A stretch of 13,364 bases of DNA from an uncultured Erysipelotrichaceae bacterium (GTDB lineage: Bacteria; Bacillota_I; Bacilli_A; Erysipelotrichales; Erysipelotrichaceae), in NCBI GenBank assembly GCA_937874965.1, contig CALNCD010000041.1:1-13364 (forward strand), given 5' to 3'. A program made the translations under genes and the position numbers. This document shows positions 5,980 through 12,785 of the stretch, piece by piece (the first letter of the stretch is position 1; the number at the start of each line of letters is the position of its first letter). The notes below the pieces were generated by a model. That model saw only the letters and a list, made by a program, of their open reading frames with translations. It was not told the DNA's origin and did no database searches.

Positions 5980-7621
5980 AAAAGGGACACTGCGTTTGCT
6001 GGCTCAGTTGCTGGCATTGCTGAAGCCGTTATGGCCTGTGATGGTGACAGCGATTGCTTTGGGGGTTCTGGGTTTTCTTGCAGCCATTTTTATTCCGGTT
6101 CTAGGAGGCTATGGGTTAGTCACCTTGATGGAACATCACCCTCTGGGTCTGGTTCCGCTGCTTCTGATTGCATGCGGAATTTTGAGAGGGATTCTGCGCT
6201 ATGGCGAACAAGCCCTCAATCATTTTATTGCGTTCAAGCTTCTGGCTATTTTAAGGCATAAGGTGTTTGCGAAAATGCGGGAGTTAGCCCCTGCAAAGCT
6301 TGAGACCAAGGAAAAGGGCGATTTGCTGGCATTAATGACCAGTGATATTGAACTCCTTGAGGTATTTTATGCACACACGGTTTCGCCCTTTTTTATAGCG
6401 GTTATCGTCAGTGCACTGATGGTGGCTGCGGTTGCTTATTATTCGTGGTTGCTCGCTATTCTATTGCTGTGCGGTTATCTGTTGATCGGCGGTGTTGTCC
6501 CTTGGCTTTCAGGGCGACGCGGTAACTCCCTTGGATATGCATTTAGGACATCCTTCTCTCATCTGAATGCTGAGTTTCTTGAATCCTTGCGAGGGCTTCG
6601 GGAAATCAATCAATTCAATCAACAACACAATGCATTGAATAAGGTCGATGCCGGTTCAGAAACCTTGAATCAAGGGCAAGAGAAACTTTCAGCAATCAAT
6701 GCCGGATCCTCTGCGTTGATGGATGGTACACTTCTGGGAATCCAGATGAGCATGCTTCTTGTTGGCATGTCCTTGTTTGTTTCTGGTCATCTTTCGCTTA
6801 CAGGCGTGGTTCTTTGTGTGCTGATTGCGCTATCGTCGTTCGGTCCGGTATTTGCGTTGGGGAACCTGGCTTCAAATCTTCATCAGACACTGGCCAGCGC
6901 GCGGCGAGTCATGGCCCTTTTGGATGAGTGTCCTCAGGTTGAGCCGGTCATCAGTGAGCTGCGCGATCCCGTCCATCAGGCTTCAACCCATGATCTGACA
7001 TTCGCGTATCAGGAAGAGATCATTCTGAATCATCTGACCTTAGAGATCAAAGCCAATGCATTGACGACAATCATCGGCAAAAGCGGCAGCGGCAAGAGTA
7101 CGTTAGCAAAACTGCTGATGCGCTTCTGGCAGGTCAAGGATGATGAGATTGATTTTGACGGGCACTCAATCAATGCCTTGGATTCAGAGAACTTGATTGC
7201 CCATCAATCCTATATGAGTCAGGAGAGCATGATTTTTCATGATACCGTTGAGAATAATCTGAGGATTGCGAATGCAGGAGCTTCCCAGCAGGCGATTGAG
7301 ACAGCTGCAATTCAAGCAGGAATCCATGACTTTATTCTATCGCTCCAAGAAGGCTATCAGACTGTGCTGGATGAAAAGGGACAGAATCTTTCGGGCGGTG
7401 AGCGTCAACGTCTTGCCTTGGCCCGTGTTTTCCTTCATGAGGCTGACTTCTATATTCTTGACGAACCGACCAGCAATCTGGATGGTTTGAATGAGGCAAT
7501 GATCTTCAGCAGCCTCCGGAAAATGAAGGCGAATAAAACCATTCTTTTGATTTCACATCGTTCCTCATCGCAAGCCATCGCGGATAGAGTCATCGAGATG
7601 AGTGCGGATCGTCACTCATAA
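5972..7621 (+). CDS. ABC transporter permease/ATP-binding protein, CydC-like
   Basis: This is a 549-residue half-transporter and the likely heterodimer partner of the preceding protein. The N-terminus (TLRLLAQLLALLKPLWP, then a helix rich in LGVLGFLAA) is typical of CydC-like subunits. Six membrane helices span about residues 20-295. The ATPase domain has A-loop FAYQ, Walker A GKSGSGKST (369-377), Q-loop Gln417, signature LSGGERQR, Walker B FYILDEPTSNLD and switch His529, so the canonical residues are complete here. ATG 5972 is chosen because AGGAGG (5961-5966) sits 5 nt upstream; the longer frame upstream has no such signal. The gene overlaps its neighbour by 8 bp. CydDC in E. coli moves cysteine/glutathione and has been linked to haem; whether this pair does so is inference. 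No clear hairpin terminator follows; a new promoter begins about 35 bp downstream. Confidence 0.88.
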   Translation: MTRKGTLRLLAQLLALLKPLWPVMVTAIALGVLGFLAAIFIPVLGGYGLVTLMEHHPLGLVPLLLIACGILRGILRYGEQALNHFIAFKLLAILRHKVFAKMRELAPAKLETKEKGDLLALMTSDIELLEVFYAHTVSPFFIAVIVSALMVAAVAYYSWLLAILLLCGYLLIGGVVPWLSGRRGNSLGYAFRTSFSHLNAEFLESLRGLREINQFNQQHNALNKVDAGSETLNQGQEKLSAINAGSSALMDGTLLGIQMSMLLVGMSLFVSGHLSLTGVVLCVLIALSSFGPVFALGNLASNLHQTLASARRVMALLDECPQVEPVISELRDPVHQASTHDLTFAYQEEIILNHLTLEIKANALTTIIGKSGSGKSTLAKLLMRFWQVKDDEIDFDGHSINALDSENLIAHQSYMSQESMIFHDTVENNLRIANAGASQQAIETAAIQAGIHDFILSLQEGYQTVLDEKGQNLSGGERQRLALARVFLHEADFYILDEPTSNLDGLNEAMIFSSLRKMKANKTILLISHRSSSQAIADRVIEMSADRHS

Positions 7622-7654
7622 GGGTGCAGTCTGTGTTTTCCTTCCCAAGGGGTG

Positions 7655-7663
7655 TGCTATAAT
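7655..7663 (+). promoter_or_regulatory. Extended -10 promoter of the rapZ operon
   Basis: TGC followed directly by TATAAT (7658-7663) forms an extended -10 element. There is no good -35 box at 17 bp (GTTTTC at 7635-7640), which extended -10 promoters tolerate. The predicted start near 7670 leaves a very short leader before ATG 7685, whose ribosome binding site is GAGGTGG (7674-7680). Confidence 0.65.
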
Positions 7664-7684
7664 AACAACGAGTGAGGTGGGACT

Positions 7685-8578
7685 ATGGAGTCTGTTCATA
7701 ATATTGTCCTGGTGACGGGTTTATCAGGGGCAGGGAAGACGACAGCGATGGGTGTATTGGAAGATATGGGTTATCGTTGCCTGGATGGTTACCCTGTCGA
7801 GCTGATTTCGCAATTCAGTGTGTTGATTGCCGATCAGCATTCGGTGATCTATCAGGATATCGCACTCTCTGTGACCTCGGTGGATTATCCGAAATTTCTG
7901 GAAGCTTTCAGGAATCTGGAAGCCAATTTACGGACATTGTATCTGGATGCTGATCTGGATGTCTTGCTGCTGCGCTACAAGTACAATCGCCGTACGCATC
8001 CGCTTCTGGTGTTGAATAAAGCAACTTCCCTGGAAGAAGCCATTGCGATTGAAAATGATGAATTGAGTGTTGTCAAGGAATCGGCCGATGTGATTATCGA
8101 TACGTCACGGCTTTCGGGTCAGGATTTGCGCAAGAAGATCATTACTTATTTTTCGGTGCTTGAAAAACCGACATTTACCATCAGCCTGGTCTCTTTCGGC
8201 TATCGCTATGGTTTGCCCTTGGACGCAGATCTGGTTCTGGATGTGCGCTTTTTGAGTAATCCGTATTGGAAAGAGGAATTACGGTTATTGAACGGGAATG
8301 ATCAGCCTGAACTGAAAAATCTAACCGGTTTGGATCAGCCTGTCTATGATTATGTTATCTCTGATTCCAAGACCGAAGAGTATCTGAAATACCTGGTGCC
8401 GTTTCTGGATTATTCCTTGAAGCAGTATCAATTGGAAGGGAAGAGTCATTTCACCATCGGCATCGGCTGTACCGGCGGTCAGCATCGTTCGGTCTCCATC
8501 GTCAATTGGCTGTATACGCATTATTCGCAGCAGTATGCCTGCTTCAAGGAGCATCGTGAAGTGAGGGCAGAGGCATGA
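7685..8578 (+). CDS. rapZ: RapZ/YvcJ family P-loop nucleotide-binding protein
   Basis: This is a 297-residue member of the RapZ (YvcJ) family. The N-terminal domain has Walker A GLSGAGKT (12-19) and the RYKYNRRTHPL segment (97-107). The C-terminal domain has the family hallmarks FGYRYGLPLDADLVLDVRFL (171-190, with NPYW after it) and GCTGGQHRS (261-269). In E. coli RapZ controls GlmS synthesis through small RNAs and its C-terminal domain binds glucosamine-6-phosphate; B. subtilis YvcJ hydrolyses nucleotides and affects competence. Differences from B. subtilis YvcJ are that DNLPP is replaced by DGYPV (34-38), that the D-x-R motif expected near residue 64 is absent, and that about 11 residues are added before LTGLD (about 201-211). 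The gene shares a 4-bp ATGA overlap with glmR. Family assignment is firm; the molecular role in this organism is not known. Confidence 0.95.
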   Translation: MESVHNIVLVTGLSGAGKTTAMGVLEDMGYRCLDGYPVELISQFSVLIADQHSVIYQDIALSVTSVDYPKFLEAFRNLEANLRTLYLDADLDVLLLRYKYNRRTHPLLVLNKATSLEEAIAIENDELSVVKESADVIIDTSRLSGQDLRKKIITYFSVLEKPTFTISLVSFGYRYGLPLDADLVLDVRFLSNPYWKEELRLLNGNDQPELKNLTGLDQPVYDYVISDSKTEEYLKYLVPFLDYSLKQYQLEGKSHFTIGIGCTGGQHRSVSIVNWLYTHYSQQYACFKEHREVRAEA

Positions 8579-9534
8579 AGAAGGTTGTTGTTATCGGTGG
8601 CGGCACCGGGCAATCCACGATGCTTCGCGGCTTGAAGCGATTAGATGATCTGGAGATTACCACGATTGTGACGGTTGCTGATGATGGCGGGAGCACGGGT
8701 CGATTGAGGGATAGTTACTTGATTCCGGCGGTCGGGGATATCCGCAATGTCCTGGTGGCTTTAGCACCAGAGGAAAGCACGTTCTCATCCTTGATGGCCT
8801 ACCGGTTTGAAGGCCGTGATGAAAATGAGCTTTCCGGCCATAGTCTTGGCAATTTGATTCTTCTTGCCTTGACAGAGCTTTCCGGCAGTTTCATGGAAGC
8901 GATCAGCAATGTTTCTGATGTCCTGAATGTCAAGGGTACGATTCTTCCTGCAACCTTGCAGGTTGTGACGTTGTATGCCATCATGGAAGATGGAACCATA
9001 GTCCGTGGAGAATCCAATATTCCCAAAGCCAAGAATCACATTCATCGTGTCTTTTACAACGATGAGGTTCATGCATCCGTACAAGCGGTCCAGGCAATTG
9101 CTGATGCTGACTTTATTGTGTACGGCATCGGCAGTCTTTACACCAGCATTATGCCGAACCTGATTATTCCTGAACTTCAAGAAGCGATTAAATCCAGTTC
9201 AGCATGCAAGATCTATTACTCCAATGTCATGTCTGAAATCGGAGAGACGGATGACTACAGCGTTGAGATGCATGTCAATGCCATTGAGAACCATCTCGGT
9301 GACCGCATTGACCTTGTTGTGGTTGCAGAGGATGAGATCCCTCCTGAAGTCGTTGATGCCTATCATCGGCAAGGCCAGGAAATGGTTTATCTGAATTCCG
9401 GCAATCATCATTATCAGGTGATGATGGCGAATCTGCTAACTTTTGAAAATCAGATCATCCGGCATGATCCCATGAAGATTGCGGCATCATTGCAGACGAT
9501 TATCGAGAGAGGTAAACATGTCATTCACGAGTGA
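8575..9534 (+). CDS. glmR: GlmR/YvcK family UDP-sugar-binding regulator
   Basis: This 319-residue protein matches YvcK (GlmR) along its whole length. It has the nucleotide-sugar site GGGTGQS (8-14), DDGGSTGR (37-44), PAVGDIRN (51-58), GHSLGNL (88-94), VKGTILPA and the GIGSLYTSIMPNLIIPE segment. The fold is that of CofD-like 2-phospho-lactate transferases, but the family in Bacillota binds UDP-GlcNAc and, in B. subtilis, stimulates GlmS to direct carbon into cell-wall precursors; it is needed for growth on gluconeogenic carbon sources. It is cytoplasmic. The start ATG lies in the rapZ stop (ATGA). The end overlaps the whiA start by 17 bp. The length is normal, with no defects seen. The conserved order rapZ-glmR-whiA supports the assignment independently. 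Confidence 0.96.
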   Translation: MKKVVVIGGGTGQSTMLRGLKRLDDLEITTIVTVADDGGSTGRLRDSYLIPAVGDIRNVLVALAPEESTFSSLMAYRFEGRDENELSGHSLGNLILLALTELSGSFMEAISNVSDVLNVKGTILPATLQVVTLYAIMEDGTIVRGESNIPKAKNHIHRVFYNDEVHASVQAVQAIADADFIVYGIGSLYTSIMPNLIIPELQEAIKSSSACKIYYSNVMSEIGETDDYSVEMHVNAIENHLGDRIDLVVVAEDEIPPEVVDAYHRQGQEMVYLNSGNHHYQVMMANLLTFENQIIRHDPMKIAASLQTIIERGKHVIHE

Positions 9535-10459
9535 AGTTAAAGCAGAAATAGCCCAGAATGAACTTCATGAATGCTGTGTCCGTGCGCAGTTGGCTGCATT
9601 TATTCAATTGAATGCATCGTTGTCCATCGTCAATCAGCAATATCAATTGGTTATCCAGATTGAGAATGCCACGATTGCCAAGCGTATCTATTCCTTGCTG
9701 AAGAGCCGGTACGGGGAGTTGGTCATTGAATTGTCTGTGATGAAAAAACAGAATCTGAAAAAGAACAATATCTATATTCTGCGAGTCGTGAATCAAGTCA
9801 GGGCTATTCTGGATGACTTAGGAATCATGGGTGCCTATGGGCTGAGAAAGGTTCCATATGCCAGTATCACCGTAAAAGAGTGCTGTGCCAGGGCCTATAT
9901 TGCTGGCGCTTTTATGGCGAACGGGTCGATCAATGCGCCTCAGAAAACCAATTACCATTGTGAGATCAGCTGTAATTCCGAGACGTTTGCGAAACATCTG
10001 GTTTCTTTGCTATCCCGGTTTAATTTCAAAGTCAAGACGACGGTGCGGCGCCATACGACCATTGTTTATATGAAGGCGAGTGACCAGATTGCTGACTTCC
10101 TGCGGTTAATCGGTGCCAGTCAGGCAACGCTGAATTTTGAGGATATCCGCATTCAGCGCGATTTCCGCAATTCATTGACTCGGCTGGATAATTGCGAAGT
10201 AGCCAATGAAGTCAAGACGTTGAATGCCGGGAAGAAGCAGATTGAAGCGATCGAGAAATTGCAGCGGGCTGGACGATTACCGTATCTGGATGTTAAACTG
10301 CAAGAGATTGCGGCATTGCGCTTGGCGCATCCTGAAGCCAGTCTGAATGAATTGGCGGATTTGATTGAACGAGACACAGGTCAAGGAATGAGCAAGTCCG
10401 GCCTGCAGCATCGGTTTTCGAAGTTAATTGAACTAGCTATGAAAGTGAAGGAGGTCTAG
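9518..10459 (+). CDS. whiA: WhiA, DNA-binding cell-division regulator
   Basis: This is a 313-residue WhiA protein. The N-terminal part (MSFTSEVKAEIA, then ECC at 18-20) and the middle domain form a degenerate LAGLIDADG homing-endonuclease fold, visible as AYIAGAFMANGSI (126-138) and the FEDIRIQRDFRN segment (207-218). The C-terminal helix-turn-helix region is at about 260-305 (LQEIAALRLAHPEASLNELA, then MSKSGLQHRFSKL). WhiA controls sporulation genes in Streptomyces and affects division and chromosome segregation in B. subtilis; it does not cleave DNA. ATG 9518 is chosen because AGAGG (9508-9512) is 5 nt upstream and the protein then begins exactly as in B. subtilis; the reading frame extends further upstream inside glmR. 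It overlaps glmR by 17 bp. Crh, its usual downstream partner in Bacillus, is absent. Confidence 0.96.
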   Translation: MSFTSEVKAEIAQNELHECCVRAQLAAFIQLNASLSIVNQQYQLVIQIENATIAKRIYSLLKSRYGELVIELSVMKKQNLKKNNIYILRVVNQVRAILDDLGIMGAYGLRKVPYASITVKECCARAYIAGAFMANGSINAPQKTNYHCEISCNSETFAKHLVSLLSRFNFKVKTTVRRHTTIVYMKASDQIADFLRLIGASQATLNFEDIRIQRDFRNSLTRLDNCEVANEVKTLNAGKKQIEAIEKLQRAGRLPYLDVKLQEIAALRLAHPEASLNELADLIERDTGQGMSKSGLQHRFSKLIELAMKVKEV

Positions 10460-10461
10460 GT

Positions 10462-10746
10462 ATGCGTGAATTAATTTATTTGATCCTGGGTATTGTCGTT
10501 TTTATTCTGTTGATTCCTGTCATCGGCTTCTTGGCCCAGGTGCTGTTGATTGTTGTGGCGATTGCAGTTGTTGTTCGTGTGATTGCTTTGATTATTTCGT
10601 ATTACCGTTTCAAGAATGACCCTCGCTTCAAGGACCAGAATTTTGATTTCTATAACACCAAGAACAACAATCCTGACATCATTGATGTCGATTATACTGA
10701 GAAAGAGGAAAAAGATTCCCATGACAACGATCACTCTGGACACTGA
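10462..10746 (+). CDS. Small two-helix membrane protein with acidic tail, unknown function
   Basis: This is a 94-residue protein that I do not recognise as a named family. Residues 4-22 and about 24-47 are strongly hydrophobic and should form one or two membrane helices (a hairpin). They are followed by basic YYRFKNDPRFK, then a polar, acidic tail with DIIDVDYTE (72-80) and a His/Asp-rich end. A V-I-D-V/A-x-Y-x-E tail of this sort is common in small Bacillota membrane proteins, but no function follows from it. Translation signals are excellent: AAGGAGG (10448-10454) sits 7 nt before the ATG, only 2 nt after the whiA stop. It overlaps the next gene by 26 bp. It occupies the position of crh in Bacillus but shows no resemblance to HPr-like proteins. 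Confidence 0.82.
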   Translation: MRELIYLILGIVVFILLIPVIGFLAQVLLIVVAIAVVVRVIALIISYYRFKNDPRFKDQNFDFYNTKNNNPDIIDVDYTEKEEKDSHDNDHSGH

Positions 10747-11653
10747 CTTTTCGCCCGTTACGCTCGATGATGTAGACTGTATTAGGGCACACCTGATGTG
10801 TGCCAATTATGAAGAAAGCAACCATAATCTTGTTAATCTCTATCTTTGGCAGGCCTATTACCCGCTTTGGAAATGTTTGGATGAACATGCTCTGATTCTT
10901 ATGGGATTGCATGAGGGACGATTCTTTATCTATATGCCTTTATGCGAATCGCAGTACTTTGAAGCAGCAGTATTGAAGGCCAAAGCGATCTTTGATCGGT
11001 ACCGGATTCCCTTTGTGATGAGCTGCTATGTCGAACGCATGAAGGATCGGGTCTTGGCGCTGTTGCCTGGGTTTGAGGCCATCAGTCATCGAGAGAGCGC
11101 GGATTATGTCTATGATGCTGAGAAACTGCGGACACTTTCCGGGAAGAAGCTTCAAAAGCGGCGGAATCACTACAACAGCTTTATAAAAGATTACGAAGGA
11201 CGCTTTGAATATATTGAAATGAATGCGAGTAATGCCTTGGATTGTCTTCCTTTTCTGGAAATATGGAAAGAAGACAGTGAGGATGAATTCCTGCGTTATG
11301 AGAAAGCAGGAACAGCTTTTATTCTCAAGCATTTCAGTTTATTCGCAGCGAAGGGTGGAATCATTCGTGTTGATGGGCGTATTGAAGCGTTTGTCGTCGG
11401 CAGTGTGCTATCTGACCGGATGATTCAATTGAATATTGAAAAAGCGAATACTGAATTCAGAGGAATCTACCAGGTTCTGGAGCGGACATTTCTCTCCCGT
11501 GAATTTCTGGAGGCTGAATTCGTCAATAAAGAAGATGATATCGGGAATGAACAGATCAGGGCGGCAAAGATGGCGTACTACCCGTGTGATCTGATCAGCA
11601 AGTTCTGGATTGCGAAAGGGGAAAACGATGATACGACAAGCATTGCCGGATGA
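10721..11653 (+). CDS. DUF2156 domain protein (PG lysyltransferase C-terminal-like)
   Basis: This 310-residue soluble protein contains the DUF2156 pattern: ADYVYDAEKLRTLSGKK (127-143), KRRNHYNSF (146-154), then near the C-terminus NKEDDIGNEQIRAAKMAYYP (269-288). DUF2156 is a double GNAT-like fold, found as the catalytic half of MprF-type lysyl-phosphatidylglycerol synthases. Stand-alone versions without membrane helices, as here, are widespread and mostly uncharacterised; a role in acylating or aminoacylating a lipid, peptide or small molecule is inference. The start ATG 10721 is taken because the conserved protein begins there. Its nearest ribosome binding site, GAGG (10705-10708), is 12 nt away, so expression probably relies on coupling to the overlapping upstream gene. 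It overlaps both neighbours by 26 bp. There is no signal peptide. Confidence 0.85.
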   Translation: MTTITLDTDFSPVTLDDVDCIRAHLMCANYEESNHNLVNLYLWQAYYPLWKCLDEHALILMGLHEGRFFIYMPLCESQYFEAAVLKAKAIFDRYRIPFVMSCYVERMKDRVLALLPGFEAISHRESADYVYDAEKLRTLSGKKLQKRRNHYNSFIKDYEGRFEYIEMNASNALDCLPFLEIWKEDSEDEFLRYEKAGTAFILKHFSLFAAKGGIIRVDGRIEAFVVGSVLSDRMIQLNIEKANTEFRGIYQVLERTFLSREFLEAEFVNKEDDIGNEQIRAAKMAYYPCDLISKFWIAKGENDDTTSIAG

Positions 11654-12539
11654 GAAAGCACTGATTTATTCGATGTGGAAGGATGCTTTCAGTTTTGATG
11701 ATAATGGCTCGATTGATCATTATTTCCAGGCGTACTATCGTGACCATCAGTCCTATGTCCTGATTGAGAGCGGTGTGATTGTCTGTTCTTTGCAAACCCG
11801 GGAAAAAAAGATGGAATTGCACGGCAAGGTCATCCGGGTGAATTACATTGTCGGTATTGTTACGTTGGCTGAGCATCGTCATAAAGGGTATATGCGTCAA
11901 TTGCTTGATGCCGTTCTGGAAGAGTCCAGGCATCACTATCTAATCACGGTTCTGCAGGCCTACGAACCCCGAATCTATGAACCCTTCGGTTTTGAGAATG
12001 TCATGGATGTGAAGGAAACGACACTGGAAGGGACCGATCTGGCTTTCCGGAATTCGGTGGGTGTCAGCATGAACATCAAAGCAGCGGATCTCAAGCAGTG
12101 CTATGACCGGTTTACCCGGTATTTTACAGGGTATTTCAAACGTTCTGAAGAAGAGTTCAAGACATTGGTCGAGGGCTTCTATGCTGAAGGAGGTGAAGTC
12201 ATCGGCTATCTGAAAGACAATGTTCTGGAAGGCTATGCCTTTATCAGCAAGCATGAGCAAGTGACGCGCTATGATGAGCTGTGCTATATGAGCAGCGATG
12301 CCTTGCTGCGTCTGGCTTCTTTTGGCCTTCAGCAAAGCAAGCAGGTCATCCTTGTCACTTCTCCGCAGGAAAAAATTAAACGGGTTTTCCCGCATGCTGT
12401 CTCCAAGAAACGGCCGTTCATGATGGCAAGGATCAATAATCCAGTGCTCTTTGAGTCCTTGTATCATGTGCGGATTATCTCGGCATACTCGGCATTCCGG
12501 GCATCACCGCTACCGTTGTTCAATCGTGATTATCAATAA
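11628..12539 (+). CDS. Eis-like GNAT family N-acetyltransferase
   Basis: This is a 303-residue acetyltransferase. The N-terminal GNAT domain has the acetyl-CoA pyrophosphate loop in IVTLAEHRHKGYMRQLL (77-93; R-x-x-G-x-M form) and the later RIYEPFGFE (115-123). The length and the second, divergent half (about 140-300) fit the Eis/COG4552 group, which combines two GNAT-like lobes with an SCP2-like C-terminal part. Members acetylate amino groups of proteins, peptides or aminoglycosides; the substrate here is unknown. ATG 11628 has AAGGGG (11616-11621) 6 nt upstream; an in-frame TTG at 11610 is less likely. The gene begins 26 bp inside the DUF2156 gene, and both encode GNAT-fold proteins, suggesting related chemistry. 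It is the last gene of the operon, with a predicted terminator right after. Confidence 0.86.
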   Translation: MIRQALPDEKALIYSMWKDAFSFDDNGSIDHYFQAYYRDHQSYVLIESGVIVCSLQTREKKMELHGKVIRVNYIVGIVTLAEHRHKGYMRQLLDAVLEESRHHYLITVLQAYEPRIYEPFGFENVMDVKETTLEGTDLAFRNSVGVSMNIKAADLKQCYDRFTRYFTGYFKRSEEEFKTLVEGFYAEGGEVIGYLKDNVLEGYAFISKHEQVTRYDELCYMSSDALLRLASFGLQQSKQVILVTSPQEKIKRVFPHAVSKKRPFMMARINNPVLFESLYHVRIISAYSAFRASPLPLFNRDYQ

Positions 12540-12545
12540 AACCGC

Positions 12546-12600
12546 AAAGACAGGGCAGATACGTATGCGATGCATAACTGAGGATGACGTCCTGTTTTTT
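12546..12600 (+). terminator. Predicted intrinsic terminator of the rapZ operon
   Basis: GACAGGGC (12549-12556) pairs with GTCCTGTT (12589-12596), allowing G-U pairs. The stem is extended by A/T pairs and followed by a run of six T (12595-12600). The interior holds a second small hairpin, TATGC/GCATA around a 3-nt loop. It begins 7 nt after the acetyltransferase stop. The large branched loop makes it less certain than the terminator at 3695-3736. Confidence 0.65.
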
Positions 12601-12642
12601 CTTTGGCTTTTTTGAGGAGAATCTGTGAAAGCACGAACGTCT

Positions 12643-12671
12643 TTGACAATGAAAACGCTTACGGGTTGAAT
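12643..12671 (+). promoter_or_regulatory. Possible distal second promoter of gap
   Basis: A perfect TTGACA (12643-12648) is followed after 17 bp by TTGAAT (12666-12671), which has four of six -10 bases. It would add a transcript start about 95 bp upstream of the main one. The cre-like site lies between its two boxes. The weak -10 makes it tentative. Confidence 0.3.
12650..12663. promoter_or_regulatory. cre-like catabolite control site upstream of gap
   Basis: TGAAAACGCTTACG matches the CcpA consensus TGWAANCGNTNWCA at all but the last base. Its centre is about 108 bp upstream of the predicted main start, and it overlaps the spacer of a possible distal promoter. CcpA is the usual carbon catabolite regulator in Bacillota; its gene is not in this window. 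Confidence 0.55.
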
Positions 12672-12727
12672 TAATCGCTGAGCTGTGAAAAATGGTTGAA
12701 AATAGCACGAATTTACGGGTCACATTT

Positions 12728-12757
12728 TTGACAGAGTGGGTGGAAGTACACTATAAT
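12728..12757 (+). promoter_or_regulatory. gap: Main promoter of gap
   Basis: A perfect TTGACA (12728-12733) and perfect TATAAT (12752-12757) are separated by 18 bp. The predicted start near 12764 gives a leader of only about 22 nt, which contains AAGGAGG (12769-12775), 10 nt before the start codon. The strength fits a highly expressed glycolytic gene. Confidence 0.88.
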
Positions 12758-12785
12758 GGAGTAGTCAAAAGGAGGACGTTTTTAC

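Larger units (their letters stand above)
12623..12733. repeat. Short words duplicated in the gap upstream region
   Basis: Within 111 bp, four words each occur twice, in order apart from one exchange: CTGTGAAA (12623-12630 and 12683-12690), AGCACGAA (12630-12637 and 12704-12711), TTACGGGT (12659-12666 and 12713-12720) and TTTGACA (12642-12648 and 12727-12733). The spacings (54-85 bp) are unequal, so this is not a simple tandem repeat. It may be a decayed duplication of a promoter region or paired binding sites. Confidence 0.5.

Noticed and set aside
7640..7650. CCTT-CCC-AAGG hairpin after the CydC-like gene as a terminator
   Set aside because: The stem is only 4 bp and no T tract follows. It lies within the spacer of the rapZ promoter.
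9479..9517. Upstream extension of WhiA by 13 residues
   Set aside because: WhiA proteins begin MSF(A/T)SE; ATG 9518 gives exactly this, with AGAGG at proper spacing.
10471..10806. 111-codon reverse-strand frame opposite the small membrane protein
   Set aside because: It is an antisense shadow of a gene with good signals; its composition (Asn, Gln, His rich) follows from the hydrophobic codons on the other strand and it has no ribosome binding site.
11940..12467. 175-codon reverse-strand frame inside the acetyltransferase gene
   Set aside because: It lies wholly within a well-supported gene, shows no recognisable domain and has no promoter or ribosome binding site of its own.
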